Source of the DNA: Erysipelotrichaceae bacterium
Lineage (GTDB): Bacteria > Bacillota_I > Bacilli_A > Erysipelotrichales > Erysipelotrichaceae
Direction: 5' to 3'
NCBI GenBank assembly: GCA_021442745.1
Contig: JABUSI010000278.1
Span: 1-13,624 of the forward strand
Length of the DNA: 13,624 bases
Positions 6,914 to 12,661 of this stretch are shown in pieces (positions within the stretch are counted from its first letter, which is position 1; each line of letters starts with the position of its first letter). The notes under the pieces are model-generated. The model had not been told where the DNA came from, ran no database searches, and saw only the letters and a program-made list of their open reading frames with translations. A program made the translations under genes and the position numbers.

Positions 6914-7747
6914 CTACTTTCCGTTGCGTCTGCGAACGATTAACTTGTTAGACGCATTTTTGCTCTTACGGGTCTTAACACCCATAGCTTTCTTACCCCA
7001 AGGGGTCATCGGGCTCTTACGTCCGATAGGTGTACGGCCTTCACCACCACCATGAGGGTGGTCAACCGGGTTCATAACAGAACCACGTACTGTCGGGCGA
7101 ACGCCCATCCAGCGGGTACGACCTGCCTTACCGATGTTAACCAGGTTATGGTCACCGTTACCGACTTCACCAACGGTTGCACGGCAGACAGCCAATACTT
7201 TACGAACTTCACCGGAAGAAAGACGCAACGTAACGTAACGGCCTTCCTTACCAAGGATCTGAGCAGAACATCCGGCAGAACGTGCCAGTTGTCCGCCCTT
7301 ACCAGGCTTCAGTTCAACGTTATGAACAACAGTACCTTCAGGCATGTTGCCCATTTCCAGACAGTTACCTGTCTTGATATCCGTGGTCTGACCGGAAACA
7401 ACTTCCATTCCTACGGTCAAGCCCTTAGGAGCGATGATGTATCTCTTTTCACCATCTGCATAGTTCAGCAAAGCAATGTTTGCGCTGCGGTTCGGATCGT
7501 ATTCGATCGTTGCAACCTTAGCAGGTACATTGTCTTTGTTTCTCTTGAAATCGATGACGCGGTACTGGCGCTTATGTCCGCCGCCCTGGTGACGGGTTGT
7601 GATTCTACCAAGGTTGTTTCTACCGCCCTTACTGTTTAATTGTTCAACCAACGAACGTTCCGGCTTGGAAGCAGTAATTTCTTCAAAGCTCAAAGATGTC
7701 ATCCCACGACGACCAGGTGTCGTTGGCTTATACTTCTTAATTGGCAT
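6914..7747 (-). CDS. rplB: 50S ribosomal protein L2
   Basis: L2 (uL2) binds domain IV of 23S rRNA, is needed for subunit association and lies beside the peptidyl transferase centre. The 277 residues match the family. The N-terminal OB-like domain has GRITTRHQGGGHKRQYRVIDF (about 47-67). The central SH3-like domain has GRYVTLRLSSGEVRKVLAVC (169-188), and the C-terminal region has the essential NPVDHPHGGGEGR motif (226-238) with its conserved histidines. The ATG at 7747 has TAGGAGGAAATTTTAA upstream. This is the only gene in the S10-spc block with a long spacer (65 nt) in front of it. The stop is TAG, fused to the rpsS site. Confidence 0.99.
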   Translation of the reverse strand: MPIKKYKPTTPGRRGMTSLSFEEITASKPERSLVEQLNSKGGRNNLGRITTRHQGGGHKRQYRVIDFKRNKDNVPAKVATIEYDPNRSANIALLNYADGEKRYIIAPKGLTVGMEVVSGQTTDIKTGNCLEMGNMPEGTVVHNVELKPGKGGQLARSAGCSAQILGKEGRYVTLRLSSGEVRKVLAVCRATVGEVGNGDHNLVNIGKAGRTRWMGVRPTVRGSVMNPVDHPHGGGEGRTPIGRKSPMTPWGKKAMGVKTRKSKNASNKLIVRRRNGK

Positions 7748-7812
7748 TTAAAATTTCCTCCTACGCACTTTTCGGGGAATCGCGTATCTCTCCCCATAAT
7801 TGTTAACGGCGA
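7748..7812 (-). other. 65-nt spacer between rplW and rplB with a small inverted repeat
   Basis: This is by far the longest gap between the S10-spc genes, where other gaps are 28 nt or less. It holds the rplB ribosome-binding site (TAGGAGG) and a short inverted repeat, GGGGA at 7791-7795 on the minus strand paired with TCCCC at 7774-7778, with a 12-nt loop. The stem is weak and has no T-run after it, so it is not a convincing terminator. I see no promoter or short gene. Confidence 0.5.
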
Positions 7813-8097
7813 TTAGTCAAAGAAGTTAATGCTATCGCCTTCAGCCAGCTTAACGATGGCTTTCTTGATTCCGCCGACGGTACCTACATAACGGCCCATT
7901 CTCTTTTGTTTCTTAGGTGTATTAACCGTGTTTACACGAACAACCTTAACGTTGAAGATTTCTTCAACAGCCTGGCGGATGGCAACTTTGTTAGCGCTCT
8001 TCGCAACTTCGAAAGTTACACAATTCTGATCAGCTTGCAACGCCATTGTCTTTTCAGTAACAATTGGGCGGATGATAATATCTCTAGCGTTTGACAT
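7813..8097 (-). CDS. rplW: 50S ribosomal protein L23
   Basis: L23 (uL23) stands at the peptide-tunnel exit and is the main docking site for trigger factor and signal recognition particle. The 94 residues are of normal length. They contain DIIIRPIVTEKTMAL (about 6-20), the conserved VTFEVAKSANKVAIRQAVEE (about 27-46) with FNVKVVRVNT, and the basic loop PKKQKRMGRYVGT. The ATG overlaps the rplD stop by one base (TAATG). Its ribosome-binding site GAGGAGG lies within the last codons of rplD, so the two are almost certainly coupled. The stop is TAA. Confidence 0.99.
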   Translation of the reverse strand: MSNARDIIIRPIVTEKTMALQADQNCVTFEVAKSANKVAIRQAVEEIFNVKVVRVNTVNTPKKQKRMGRYVGTVGGIKKAIVKLAEGDSINFFD

Positions 8098-8726
8098 TAT
8101 TCAAAAACCTCCTCAATTCTCTTAGCAGCTGTTTCTGTTGCTACCAACATATCAGCGTTTGCGATGTCAAGAGCACTCATGCCCTCAACAGTTGTCATCA
8201 ATACATTCGGTAAGTTCCGGCATGCCAACCATGCATTGTCGAAATCTTCGGATGCATCAACTACGAACAATGTTTTCGCATCAAACTTGCATGCGTCCAT
8301 CATTGCCACGAAGTTCTTTGTCTTAGGTGTTTCGAAATTAACGTTTTCCATAACGGTCAGACTGTTATCCAAAACTTTCTGAGACAACAAGGACTTCAAA
8401 GCCAAGCGACGAACCTTACGGTTCAGCTTGTAACCATAACTTCTTGGTGTTGGCCCGAATACGATTCCGCCGCCTCTCCATTGCGGAGCACGTGTAGAAC
8501 CCTGACGAGCACGACCGGTACCTTTCTGACGGAACGGTTTCTTTCCGCCACCGCTTACTTCCGTACGACCCAAAGTATCATGTGTACCCTGGCGTAAAGA
8601 AGCTTGCTGCATTACCAATGCATCGAACATTGCTTGCTTGTTTGGTTCAATTCCAAATACAGCATCAGACAAATCGATTGTTCTTAATTCTGCACCTGTT
8701 TTGTCAATTACACGAACTGTTGCCAT
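8097..8726 (-). CDS. rplD: 50S ribosomal protein L4
   Basis: L4 (uL4) contributes the other side of the tunnel constriction. In E. coli it also represses its own S10 operon by binding the leader RNA. The 209 residues are typical. The extended tunnel loop is at about residues 51-100: TLGRTEVSGGGKKPFRQKGT, then GRARQGSTRAPQWRGGG and FGPTPRSYGYKLNRKVRRLA. The C-terminal globular part contains LFVVDASED. The ATG at 8726 follows the rplC stop by three nucleotides, with AAAGGAGGAC inside the end of rplC. Because L4 is the classic operon repressor, it is the first candidate ligand for the structured leader at 9738-9864; that link is inference. Confidence 0.99.
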   Translation of the reverse strand: MATVRVIDKTGAELRTIDLSDAVFGIEPNKQAMFDALVMQQASLRQGTHDTLGRTEVSGGGKKPFRQKGTGRARQGSTRAPQWRGGGIVFGPTPRSYGYKLNRKVRRLALKSLLSQKVLDNSLTVMENVNFETPKTKNFVAMMDACKFDAKTLFVVDASEDFDNAWLACRNLPNVLMTTVEGMSALDIANADMLVATETAAKRIEEVFE

Positions 8727-8729
8727 GTC

Positions 8730-9410
8730 CTAGTCCTCCTTTGCGCGGCTCAATAATTCCTTAGCCGGTACGTTTTTAACCGGTTTAACTGTTGTCTTAA
8801 CAACAACCAAACCCTTTCTTGGTCCAGGAACATTACCCTTGATCAACAGGTAGTTGCCTTCAACGTCAACCTTGATAACTTCAAGATTCTGATTCGTTGT
8901 GGTGTAAGTACCTTCATGACCAGGCATTGCTGTGTTCTTGTTAATGTAACCGTTGTTACGTCCGATTGTAGCCAAAGAACCCTGATGTCTTGCGTTCTTG
9001 GAACCACCGTGAGTCTTAGGACCCATTGTTGCGTTGTTTCTTACAATCGTGGACTTGTAACCTTTACCTTTGGAAACACCTGTAACATCAACGATGTCGC
9101 CGGCATTAAAGATATCAACTTTAACTTCTGAACCCAAATCAAAGTTCATCATTTCTGCACCGCGGATTTCGCGAACGAACCGCTTCGGAGCAGTTTCGGC
9201 TTTCTTAGCATGTCCGATTTCAGCTTTTGTAGCTCTGGTTTCCTTAACGTCTTCGAAACCTAACTGGATTGCTTCGTAACCGTCATTTTCCATTGTCTTC
9301 TTCTGAAGTACAATGTTTGGAGTTGCCTCAACAACAGTAACAGGGATTAACACACCGTCTGTTGTAAACACTTGAGTCATGCCAAGTTTTCTTCCTAAAA
9401 TACCCTTCAT
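8730..9410 (-). CDS. rplC: 50S ribosomal protein L3 with a divergent central loop
   Basis: L3 (uL3) initiates large-subunit assembly with L24 and sends a long central loop towards the peptidyl transferase centre. The 226 residues start MKGILGRKLGMTQVF, so the ATG at 9410 is the start. The C-terminal half is recognisable: GVSKGKGYKSTIVRN (111-125), NQNLEVIKVD (173-182) and LLIKGNVPGPRKGLV. Between these the loop (about 130-168) departs from the E. coli and B. subtilis pattern. The usual SHGS..HR.PGS(I/M)G reads THGGSKNARHQGSLATIG, and the usual basic FKGK before (M)xGxMG reads INKNTAMPGHEG. The frame is open and the flanks are normal, so this looks like real divergence rather than a frameshift. 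The stop is TAG. Confidence 0.98.
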   Translation of the reverse strand: MKGILGRKLGMTQVFTTDGVLIPVTVVEATPNIVLQKKTMENDGYEAIQLGFEDVKETRATKAEIGHAKKAETAPKRFVREIRGAEMMNFDLGSEVKVDIFNAGDIVDVTGVSKGKGYKSTIVRNNATMGPKTHGGSKNARHQGSLATIGRNNGYINKNTAMPGHEGTYTTTNQNLEVIKVDVEGNYLLIKGNVPGPRKGLVVVKTTVKPVKNVPAKELLSRAKED

Positions 9411-9415
9411 ACTTG

Positions 9416-9423
9416 TCACCTCC
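9416..9423 (-). promoter_or_regulatory. Ribosome-binding site that fixes the rplC start
   Basis: On the minus strand this reads GGAGGTGA, five bases before the ATG at 9410. An in-frame TTG at 9425 would add five residues (MEVTS), but it overlaps the Shine-Dalgarno itself and has none of its own. The family start MKGILGRKLGMTQ also supports the ATG. Confidence 0.9.
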
Positions 9424-9425
9424 AA

Positions 9426-9737
9426 TTAAAGCTTGATCTCGATGTCAACACCGCTTGGCAATTCCAATCTGCTCAATGCATCGATTGTTTCTGCCGTCGG
9501 TCCGACGATTTCGATCAATCTCTTGTGTGTTTTGATTTCGAACTGTTCACGAGAGTCTTTGTACTTGTGTACTGCACGAAGAATCGTGATCACTTCTCTT
9601 TCGGTTGGCAGTGGAACAGGTCCGACTACCTTTTTAGCACCATGTTCCTGTGCTGCTCTTACAATTTTTTCGCTTGCAGCATCCAGACTTCTGTGCTCGT
9701 ACGCTTTTAATCTGATTCGTACTGAATTCTTTGCCAT
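9426..9737 (-). CDS. rpsJ: 30S ribosomal protein S10 (NusE)
   Basis: S10 (uS10) is in the 30S head. It also serves as NusE, which joins NusB in antitermination and binds NusG to link RNA polymerase to the leading ribosome. The 103 residues are standard: VRIRLKAYEHRSLDAASEKI (about 6-25), the ribosome-binding loop VVGPVPLPTEREVITILRA (about 37-55), SREQFEIKTHKRLIEI (about 62-77) and LPSGVDIEIKL at the end. The ATG at 9737 has AAAGGAGGATTTCC upstream. It is the first gene of the S10-spc transcript, preceded by a leader of roughly 127 nt and a clear promoter. The UCCAUGG around its start is complementary to three CAUGG motifs in that leader. Confidence 0.99.
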   Translation of the reverse strand: MAKNSVRIRLKAYEHRSLDAASEKIVRAAQEHGAKKVVGPVPLPTEREVITILRAVHKYKDSREQFEIKTHKRLIEIVGPTAETIDALSRLELPSGVDIEIKL

Positions 9738-9775
9738 GGAAATCCTCCTTTTTCTCGCCTATATCCATGATAGAC

Positions 9776-9792
9776 ATCCGCTCCATGCGAAT
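9776..9792 (-). other. Leader hairpin 2 (6-bp stem, AUGGA loop)
   Basis: On the minus strand AUUCGC pairs with GCGGAU (one U-G pair) around the 5-nt loop AUGGA. The loop is complementary to the UCCAU just before and at the rpsJ start codon. No T-run follows, so it is not a terminator. Confidence 0.55.
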
Positions 9793-9796
9793 CACC

Positions 9797-9838
9797 CGGC
9801 AGTTCTCACCAACCATGACAACGTGTCTCGGTGTGCCG
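9797..9838 (-). other. Leader hairpin 1 (three stacked stems)
   Basis: On the minus strand CGGCA (9834-9838) pairs with TGCCG (9797-9801). CACC (9830-9833) stacks directly on it and pairs with GGTG (9807-9810), leaving a 5-nt bulge AGAAC (9802-9806). Inside, GACA (9824-9827) pairs with TGTC (9817-9820) around a 3-nt loop. Thirteen base pairs with one asymmetric bulge look like a protein-binding RNA element. There is no T-run after it. Confidence 0.6.
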
Positions 9839-9870
9839 ACAACCTCGCACTTCATTGCGGTCCGCTAATA

Positions 9871-9899
9871 ATACTACTACAAAGCGGTATCGTTTGCAA
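9871..9899 (-). promoter_or_regulatory. Promoter of the S10-spc operon (sigma-70/SigA type)
   Basis: On the minus strand there is TTGCAA (-35, 9894-9899), a 17-nt spacer and TAGTAT (-10, 9871-9876), with TATTAT three bases further on as an alternative -10. A run of A residues (minus strand, about 9902-9915) lies directly upstream of the -35 and resembles an UP element, as expected for a strongly expressed ribosomal promoter. It lies between the FemABX-gene terminator and rpsJ. Confidence 0.75.
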
Positions 9900-9920
9900 G
9901 TACTTTTTTTCTTTTCACAT

Positions 9921-9952
9921 AAAAACAGGCAAATCTCATAATCTGCCTGTTT
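9921..9952 (-). terminator. Rho-independent terminator after the FemABX gene
   Basis: On the minus strand AAACAGGCA (9944-9952) pairs with TGCCTGTTT (9923-9931) around a 12-nt loop. The 9-bp stem runs into a stretch of five T residues, three of them in the stem. It begins 24 nt after the stop codon of the aminoacyltransferase gene and ends the HAD-HAD-FemABX unit before the S10 promoter. Confidence 0.85.
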
Positions 9953-9976
9953 ATCAATACTTTTATTACTTTGTGA

Positions 9977-11245
9977 TTACCGGATTTTATTGTAAACACC
10001 CAGCGCAAAGTTATACATAGCATACATGAACGGATGAATCACATAATCGAATTCTCCCAGCAACCGGACCACTTTTCCATGGAATCCGCGCTTGATTTCG
10101 TAAACACCGTACATCGGATCCTCCTTGTTCAGATTATCCCCGATGCCATAGAAATTGTACCGGCTGTACCCTTCGCTGACCGCTTTGCGGATCATATCGG
10201 CATGCAATACATACTGCCCGCCGAAGTCCAGAAGTTCTTCCTCATTGCCCCCGTACAGATTCAGGATTTCATTCCCCCACAAGAAGTAACACGCACAGCT
10301 TAAGTCAATCCGGTGTCCGTAGTTCGCAATCAGATTTTCCACGTCTCCCATGAGTTGTCTGGACTTATCCAGATTCACTGTTGCTTCCTTCAGTTGTCCG
10401 TCAAACTTGGTTCCTTCCGGCTTTTCCATCTTCTTTGCATATACTTTATCATACGTAGCCTGTGCTTTATCCAGACGCTGCTGAATGCTTTCCTTATATT
10501 TATCCACATCCATGACCGCCATCCGGTAAACCATTTTCCCTTCTTTCGCAAACGCGTTATACATCGTCTGGTAATATGCCAGGGAACGGTCCACAAAACC
10601 TCTGCGTACCGATGTCTTTTCCAGAATCGCCTTGAACCGCGGCAACTGGTCATACGTCAGTTCTTCGATTTCAATCGCATTCTTCAGGCCGGTTTTGATA
10701 CTGTTCTTTACATGCTTGTGGTACAGACTTTCGATTTCCTCAATCGATCTTCCTTCAAACGGCAGGACAAAGATGGTATGAATCATCGTCGTTTTCGCCG
10801 AACCGTCCTTACGCGTCAGATAAGTATATCCCAGTTTTTTCATCCGGTTTTTAATGGAACTGTTGTCATAACCGCCTTCCACAACGTTCCCGTCCAGATC
10901 CAGTTCCTTTTCATCCACATACGGATCCACTTTTAAGAAAATACCGTTGTTCTTCTTCACAAAATCCACAATACCCCTGGTAAAGAATTCCAGCAGTGCA
11001 TCATCGTAAAAATCAATCAGGAACCCACGCGGAGAATAATAAAACTTAAACACTCTGACAGCTGTCTTATGCAACAGAAGACACGCTGCCAGAATCGTAC
11101 CGTTTTCTTTGACACCGACAAAATCATAACCCCAGCCGTTGGAGGATTTTACTACACCCCAGTTGGAAGACTGATGGAAATTCCCCAACGGGTGCGCTTC
11201 GGAAAACGCGTTGAATTCTTCCTTTGTTAATTGTACAAATTCCAT
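9977..11245 (-). CDS. FemABX-type aminoacyltransferase (peptidoglycan cross-bridge enzyme family)
   Basis: The FemABX family takes amino acids from aminoacyl-tRNA and adds them to the stem peptide of lipid II at the inner face of the membrane, building the cross-bridge. The 422 residues show two GNAT-like halves: an N-terminal region (HQSSNWGVVKSSNGWGYDFV at 24-43, SPRGFLIDF at 71-79) and a second from about 155. The family hallmark lies near the end: YNFYGIGDN (363-371), then GVYEIKRGFHGKVVRLLGEF (380-399). Residues about 248-308 are Lys/Glu/Gln-rich and helical, matching the antiparallel coiled-coil arm that FemA has and the short FemX lacks. The ATG follows the upstream HAD stop by one base, with AGAGGTGG before it. 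The family is secure; the amino acid added and the exact subtype are not known. Confidence 0.88.
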   Translation of the reverse strand: MEFVQLTKEEFNAFSEAHPLGNFHQSSNWGVVKSSNGWGYDFVGVKENGTILAACLLLHKTAVRVFKFYYSPRGFLIDFYDDALLEFFTRGIVDFVKKNNGIFLKVDPYVDEKELDLDGNVVEGGYDNSSIKNRMKKLGYTYLTRKDGSAKTTMIHTIFVLPFEGRSIEEIESLYHKHVKNSIKTGLKNAIEIEELTYDQLPRFKAILEKTSVRRGFVDRSLAYYQTMYNAFAKEGKMVYRMAVMDVDKYKESIQQRLDKAQATYDKVYAKKMEKPEGTKFDGQLKEATVNLDKSRQLMGDVENLIANYGHRIDLSCACYFLWGNEILNLYGGNEEELLDFGGQYVLHADMIRKAVSEGYSRYNFYGIGDNLNKEDPMYGVYEIKRGFHGKVVRLLGEFDYVIHPFMYAMYNFALGVYNKIR

Positions 11246-11246
11246 A

Positions 11247-11906
11247 CTACCACCTCTTCAATAACTCCGGCAATTCCGACAGCTGTGAAATCACAGGTAC
11301 GTCATCACCGACTTCAAAATCCCATTCGTATCGTTTGACCCACACCGGATGCATCCCGCTGTTGATGGCACCGATGACATCCAGTTTCGGATTATCGCCC
11401 ACATATACGCATTCCTCGCACGTTACGCCTAAATCGGCTGCCGCCTTTTCAAAAATCCGCTGATCCGGTTTATGAATACCGATTTCTCCGGATACCAGCG
11501 TATATTCAAACTCATCCTTAAACGGTAAATGCGAAATCTTGTTGTACTGGGTATACACCGTACCGTTACTTAACAAACCGACCCGATACGTCTTTTTCAA
11601 TTCCAGAATAACCGCATACGCATCTTCAAACGGATATACACAATCCCCGCTGTGAACTTCCCAATACGCATTCACTTCGGCAGCCGTCCGCTTCAGATGG
11701 TATTTTTCCACATACTTCTCAAACGTAAGGTCCCGCTTCGTATGACCGTTTTCATCCCAGGCAATGATATCCCGTACCATCTGTTCGTACGTTTCATCCT
11801 TCACGGGATGGTCAATCAGCACCTGCTGACGCACCGTTTCTTCAAAAAACCGCTGACGGTCAATGATGGTATTATCCATATCAAATAAAACTACTTTGAC
11901 GGACAT
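11247..11906 (-). CDS. HAD-superfamily hydrolase, class I capped (second of a tandem pair)
   Basis: HAD enzymes of this kind usually dephosphorylate small phosphorylated metabolites through an aspartyl-phosphate intermediate. All four motifs are present in 219 residues: motif I DMDNT with nucleophile Asp9 and acid Asp11; motif II LLSNG with Ser113; motif III Lys146 (HKPD); and motif IV GDN (170-172) with Asp176. The helical C1 cap lies between motifs I and II, about residues 15-95, and contains DENGHT (51-56), which matches DDNGDT in the upstream paralog. The start overlaps the end of that paralog by 16 nt, with GGAGGT in front, so the genes are coupled. The substrate is unknown; a sugar phosphate, a nucleotide or a damaged metabolite is possible. 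Confidence 0.85.
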   Translation of the reverse strand: MSVKVVLFDMDNTIIDRQRFFEETVRQQVLIDHPVKDETYEQMVRDIIAWDENGHTKRDLTFEKYVEKYHLKRTAAEVNAYWEVHSGDCVYPFEDAYAVILELKKTYRVGLLSNGTVYTQYNKISHLPFKDEFEYTLVSGEIGIHKPDQRIFEKAAADLGVTCEECVYVGDNPKLDVIGAINSGMHPVWVKRYEWDFEVGDDVPVISQLSELPELLKRW

Positions 11907-12565
11907 GGGATTACCTCCAGTACTTCTTCTATCTTATATATATGCGGAACTCCTTCCAGATCGCAAGGGATACTGTCATCTCTCCAGATATAAACCGGGG
12001 TCATACCGACCGCCTTGCTGCCATAAATATCCTTCGGAATGTTATCCCCGACATAATACGCTTCTTCCGGCAGACAACCGATTCGCCGGCATCCTTCCAG
12101 ATACAACGCAGGATCCGGTTTTCTCAGTCCGACATCCCCGCCGATCAGAATCATATCTACAATTTTATCCAGGCCGGCAGCCTTTACCTTCGCTTTCTGA
12201 ACGCTGCTCATCCCATTGGTAATGATGCCTACCTTATAATACTTCTGCAACGTACGGAGAACAGTCTCAGCCTGTTCAAACAATACCGTATGCAAAGGAA
12301 ACTCCTTCACCCAGACTTCTTCCGTCTGCACTCTTACCCATTCATCCGAAAGGCCGAACGCTTTCGCCGCTTGGCCAAACACAAGGGCTTTCGGGGTATC
12401 CCCGTTATCGTCAATCTCCCACATCAGATCAAACATTCTCTGACGATCTTCCTCAGAACCATCCGGTAGTGCCCGTTTCACGATAACACGGTACATACTC
12501 TGAGCAGCCGCAACCCGGTCAATCAAGGTATTATCCATATCAAACAATACGGTTGTTTTCTTCAT
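11891..12565 (-). CDS. HAD-superfamily hydrolase, class I capped (first of a tandem pair)
   Basis: This is a 224-residue paralog of the next gene and first in the unit. The motifs are complete: Asp9 and Asp11 in DMDNT, Thr116 in GIITNG, Lys149 in RKPDP, and GDN (173-175) with Asp179. The cap (about 15-100) carries DDNGDT at 52-57. The closest general type is the YjjG/PGP-like HAD group, but I cannot name a substrate. The ATG at 12565 has only a modest site (AAAGGGGAG). Its transcript probably starts about 17 nt upstream from the extended -10 promoter. Codons such as CGG for Arg, seldom seen in the neighbouring ribosomal genes, appear here; this fits moderate expression and is weak evidence of transfer. 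Confidence 0.85.
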   Translation of the reverse strand: MKKTTVLFDMDNTLIDRVAAAQSMYRVIVKRALPDGSEEDRQRMFDLMWEIDDNGDTPKALVFGQAAKAFGLSDEWVRVQTEEVWVKEFPLHTVLFEQAETVLRTLQKYYKVGIITNGMSSVQKAKVKAAGLDKIVDMILIGGDVGLRKPDPALYLEGCRRIGCLPEEAYYVGDNIPKDIYGSKAVGMTPVYIWRDDSIPCDLEGVPHIYKIEEVLEVIPCPSK

Positions 12566-12588
12566 AGGAACTCCCCTTTAACCGCTAT

Positions 12589-12597
12589 ATTATAGCA
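12589..12597 (-). promoter_or_regulatory. Extended -10 promoter of the HAD-HAD-FemABX unit
   Basis: The minus strand reads TGCTATAAT: a perfect TATAAT (12589-12594) with the upstream TG of an extended -10 element. No acceptable -35 hexamer is found at 16-18 nt; that position falls in the stem of the tuf terminator. The start site would be near 12582, giving a leader of only about 17 nt. Confidence 0.7.
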
Positions 12598-12607
12598 TAC
12601 AACACAG

Positions 12608-12635
12608 AAAAAGGACTTGCGATTGCAAGTCCTTT
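12608..12635 (-). terminator. Rho-independent terminator of tuf
   Basis: On the minus strand AAAGGACTTGC (12625-12635) pairs perfectly with GCAAGTCCTTT (12610-12620) around a 4-nt loop. The stem is 11 bp and the T-run is five, three of them in the stem. It lies 26 nt after the tuf stop and closes the upstream transcription unit, probably the str operon. Confidence 0.93.
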
Positions 12636-12661
12636 GTTGTTTCGTTAATGCTTTGGATTGA

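Larger units (their letters stand above)
9738..9864 (-). promoter_or_regulatory. Structured 5' leader of the S10-spc operon
   Basis: The predicted transcript start is about seven bases past the -10 box, which gives a leader of about 127 nt. It carries a compound hairpin (9797-9838), a 6-bp hairpin (9776-9792), a weak hairpin (9762-9772), and the rpsJ ribosome-binding site (AAAGGAGGA, about 9743-9751). The motif CAUGG occurs three times (9813-9817, 9783-9787, 9765-9769), each time wholly or partly in a predicted unpaired region. All three are complementary to the UCCAUGG spanning the rpsJ start. By analogy with E. coli, L4 could be the ligand, but I do not recognise the structure as a known leader class. 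The fold was read by eye. Confidence 0.6.

Noticed and set aside
7774..7795. Terminator in the rplW-rplB spacer
   Set aside because: The stem is only 5 bp with a 12-nt loop and no T-run; transcription must continue through the operon.
8895..9023. Frameshift in rplC as the cause of the odd L3 loop
   Set aside because: The frame is continuous, residues inside the loop still align loosely (HGGS, HQGS, PGHEG), and normal motifs follow in the same frame.
9411..9425. TTG start for rplC five codons upstream
   Set aside because: It overlaps the Shine-Dalgarno GGAGGTGA, and the L3 family begins at MKGILGRK, the ATG at 9410.
9634..9855. A 73-codon minus-strand frame starting in the S10 leader and overlapping rpsJ in another frame
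   Set aside because: There is no Shine-Dalgarno before its ATG, it covers the predicted hairpins, and its second half is an out-of-frame reading of rpsJ. It is most likely non-coding leader.
9977..12565. Codon use of the HAD-HAD-FemABX unit differs from the ribosomal genes, suggesting recent transfer
   Set aside because: Ribosomal genes and tuf have expression-driven codon bias, so any ordinary gene would look different beside them. No repeats, integrase or insertion ends flank the unit.
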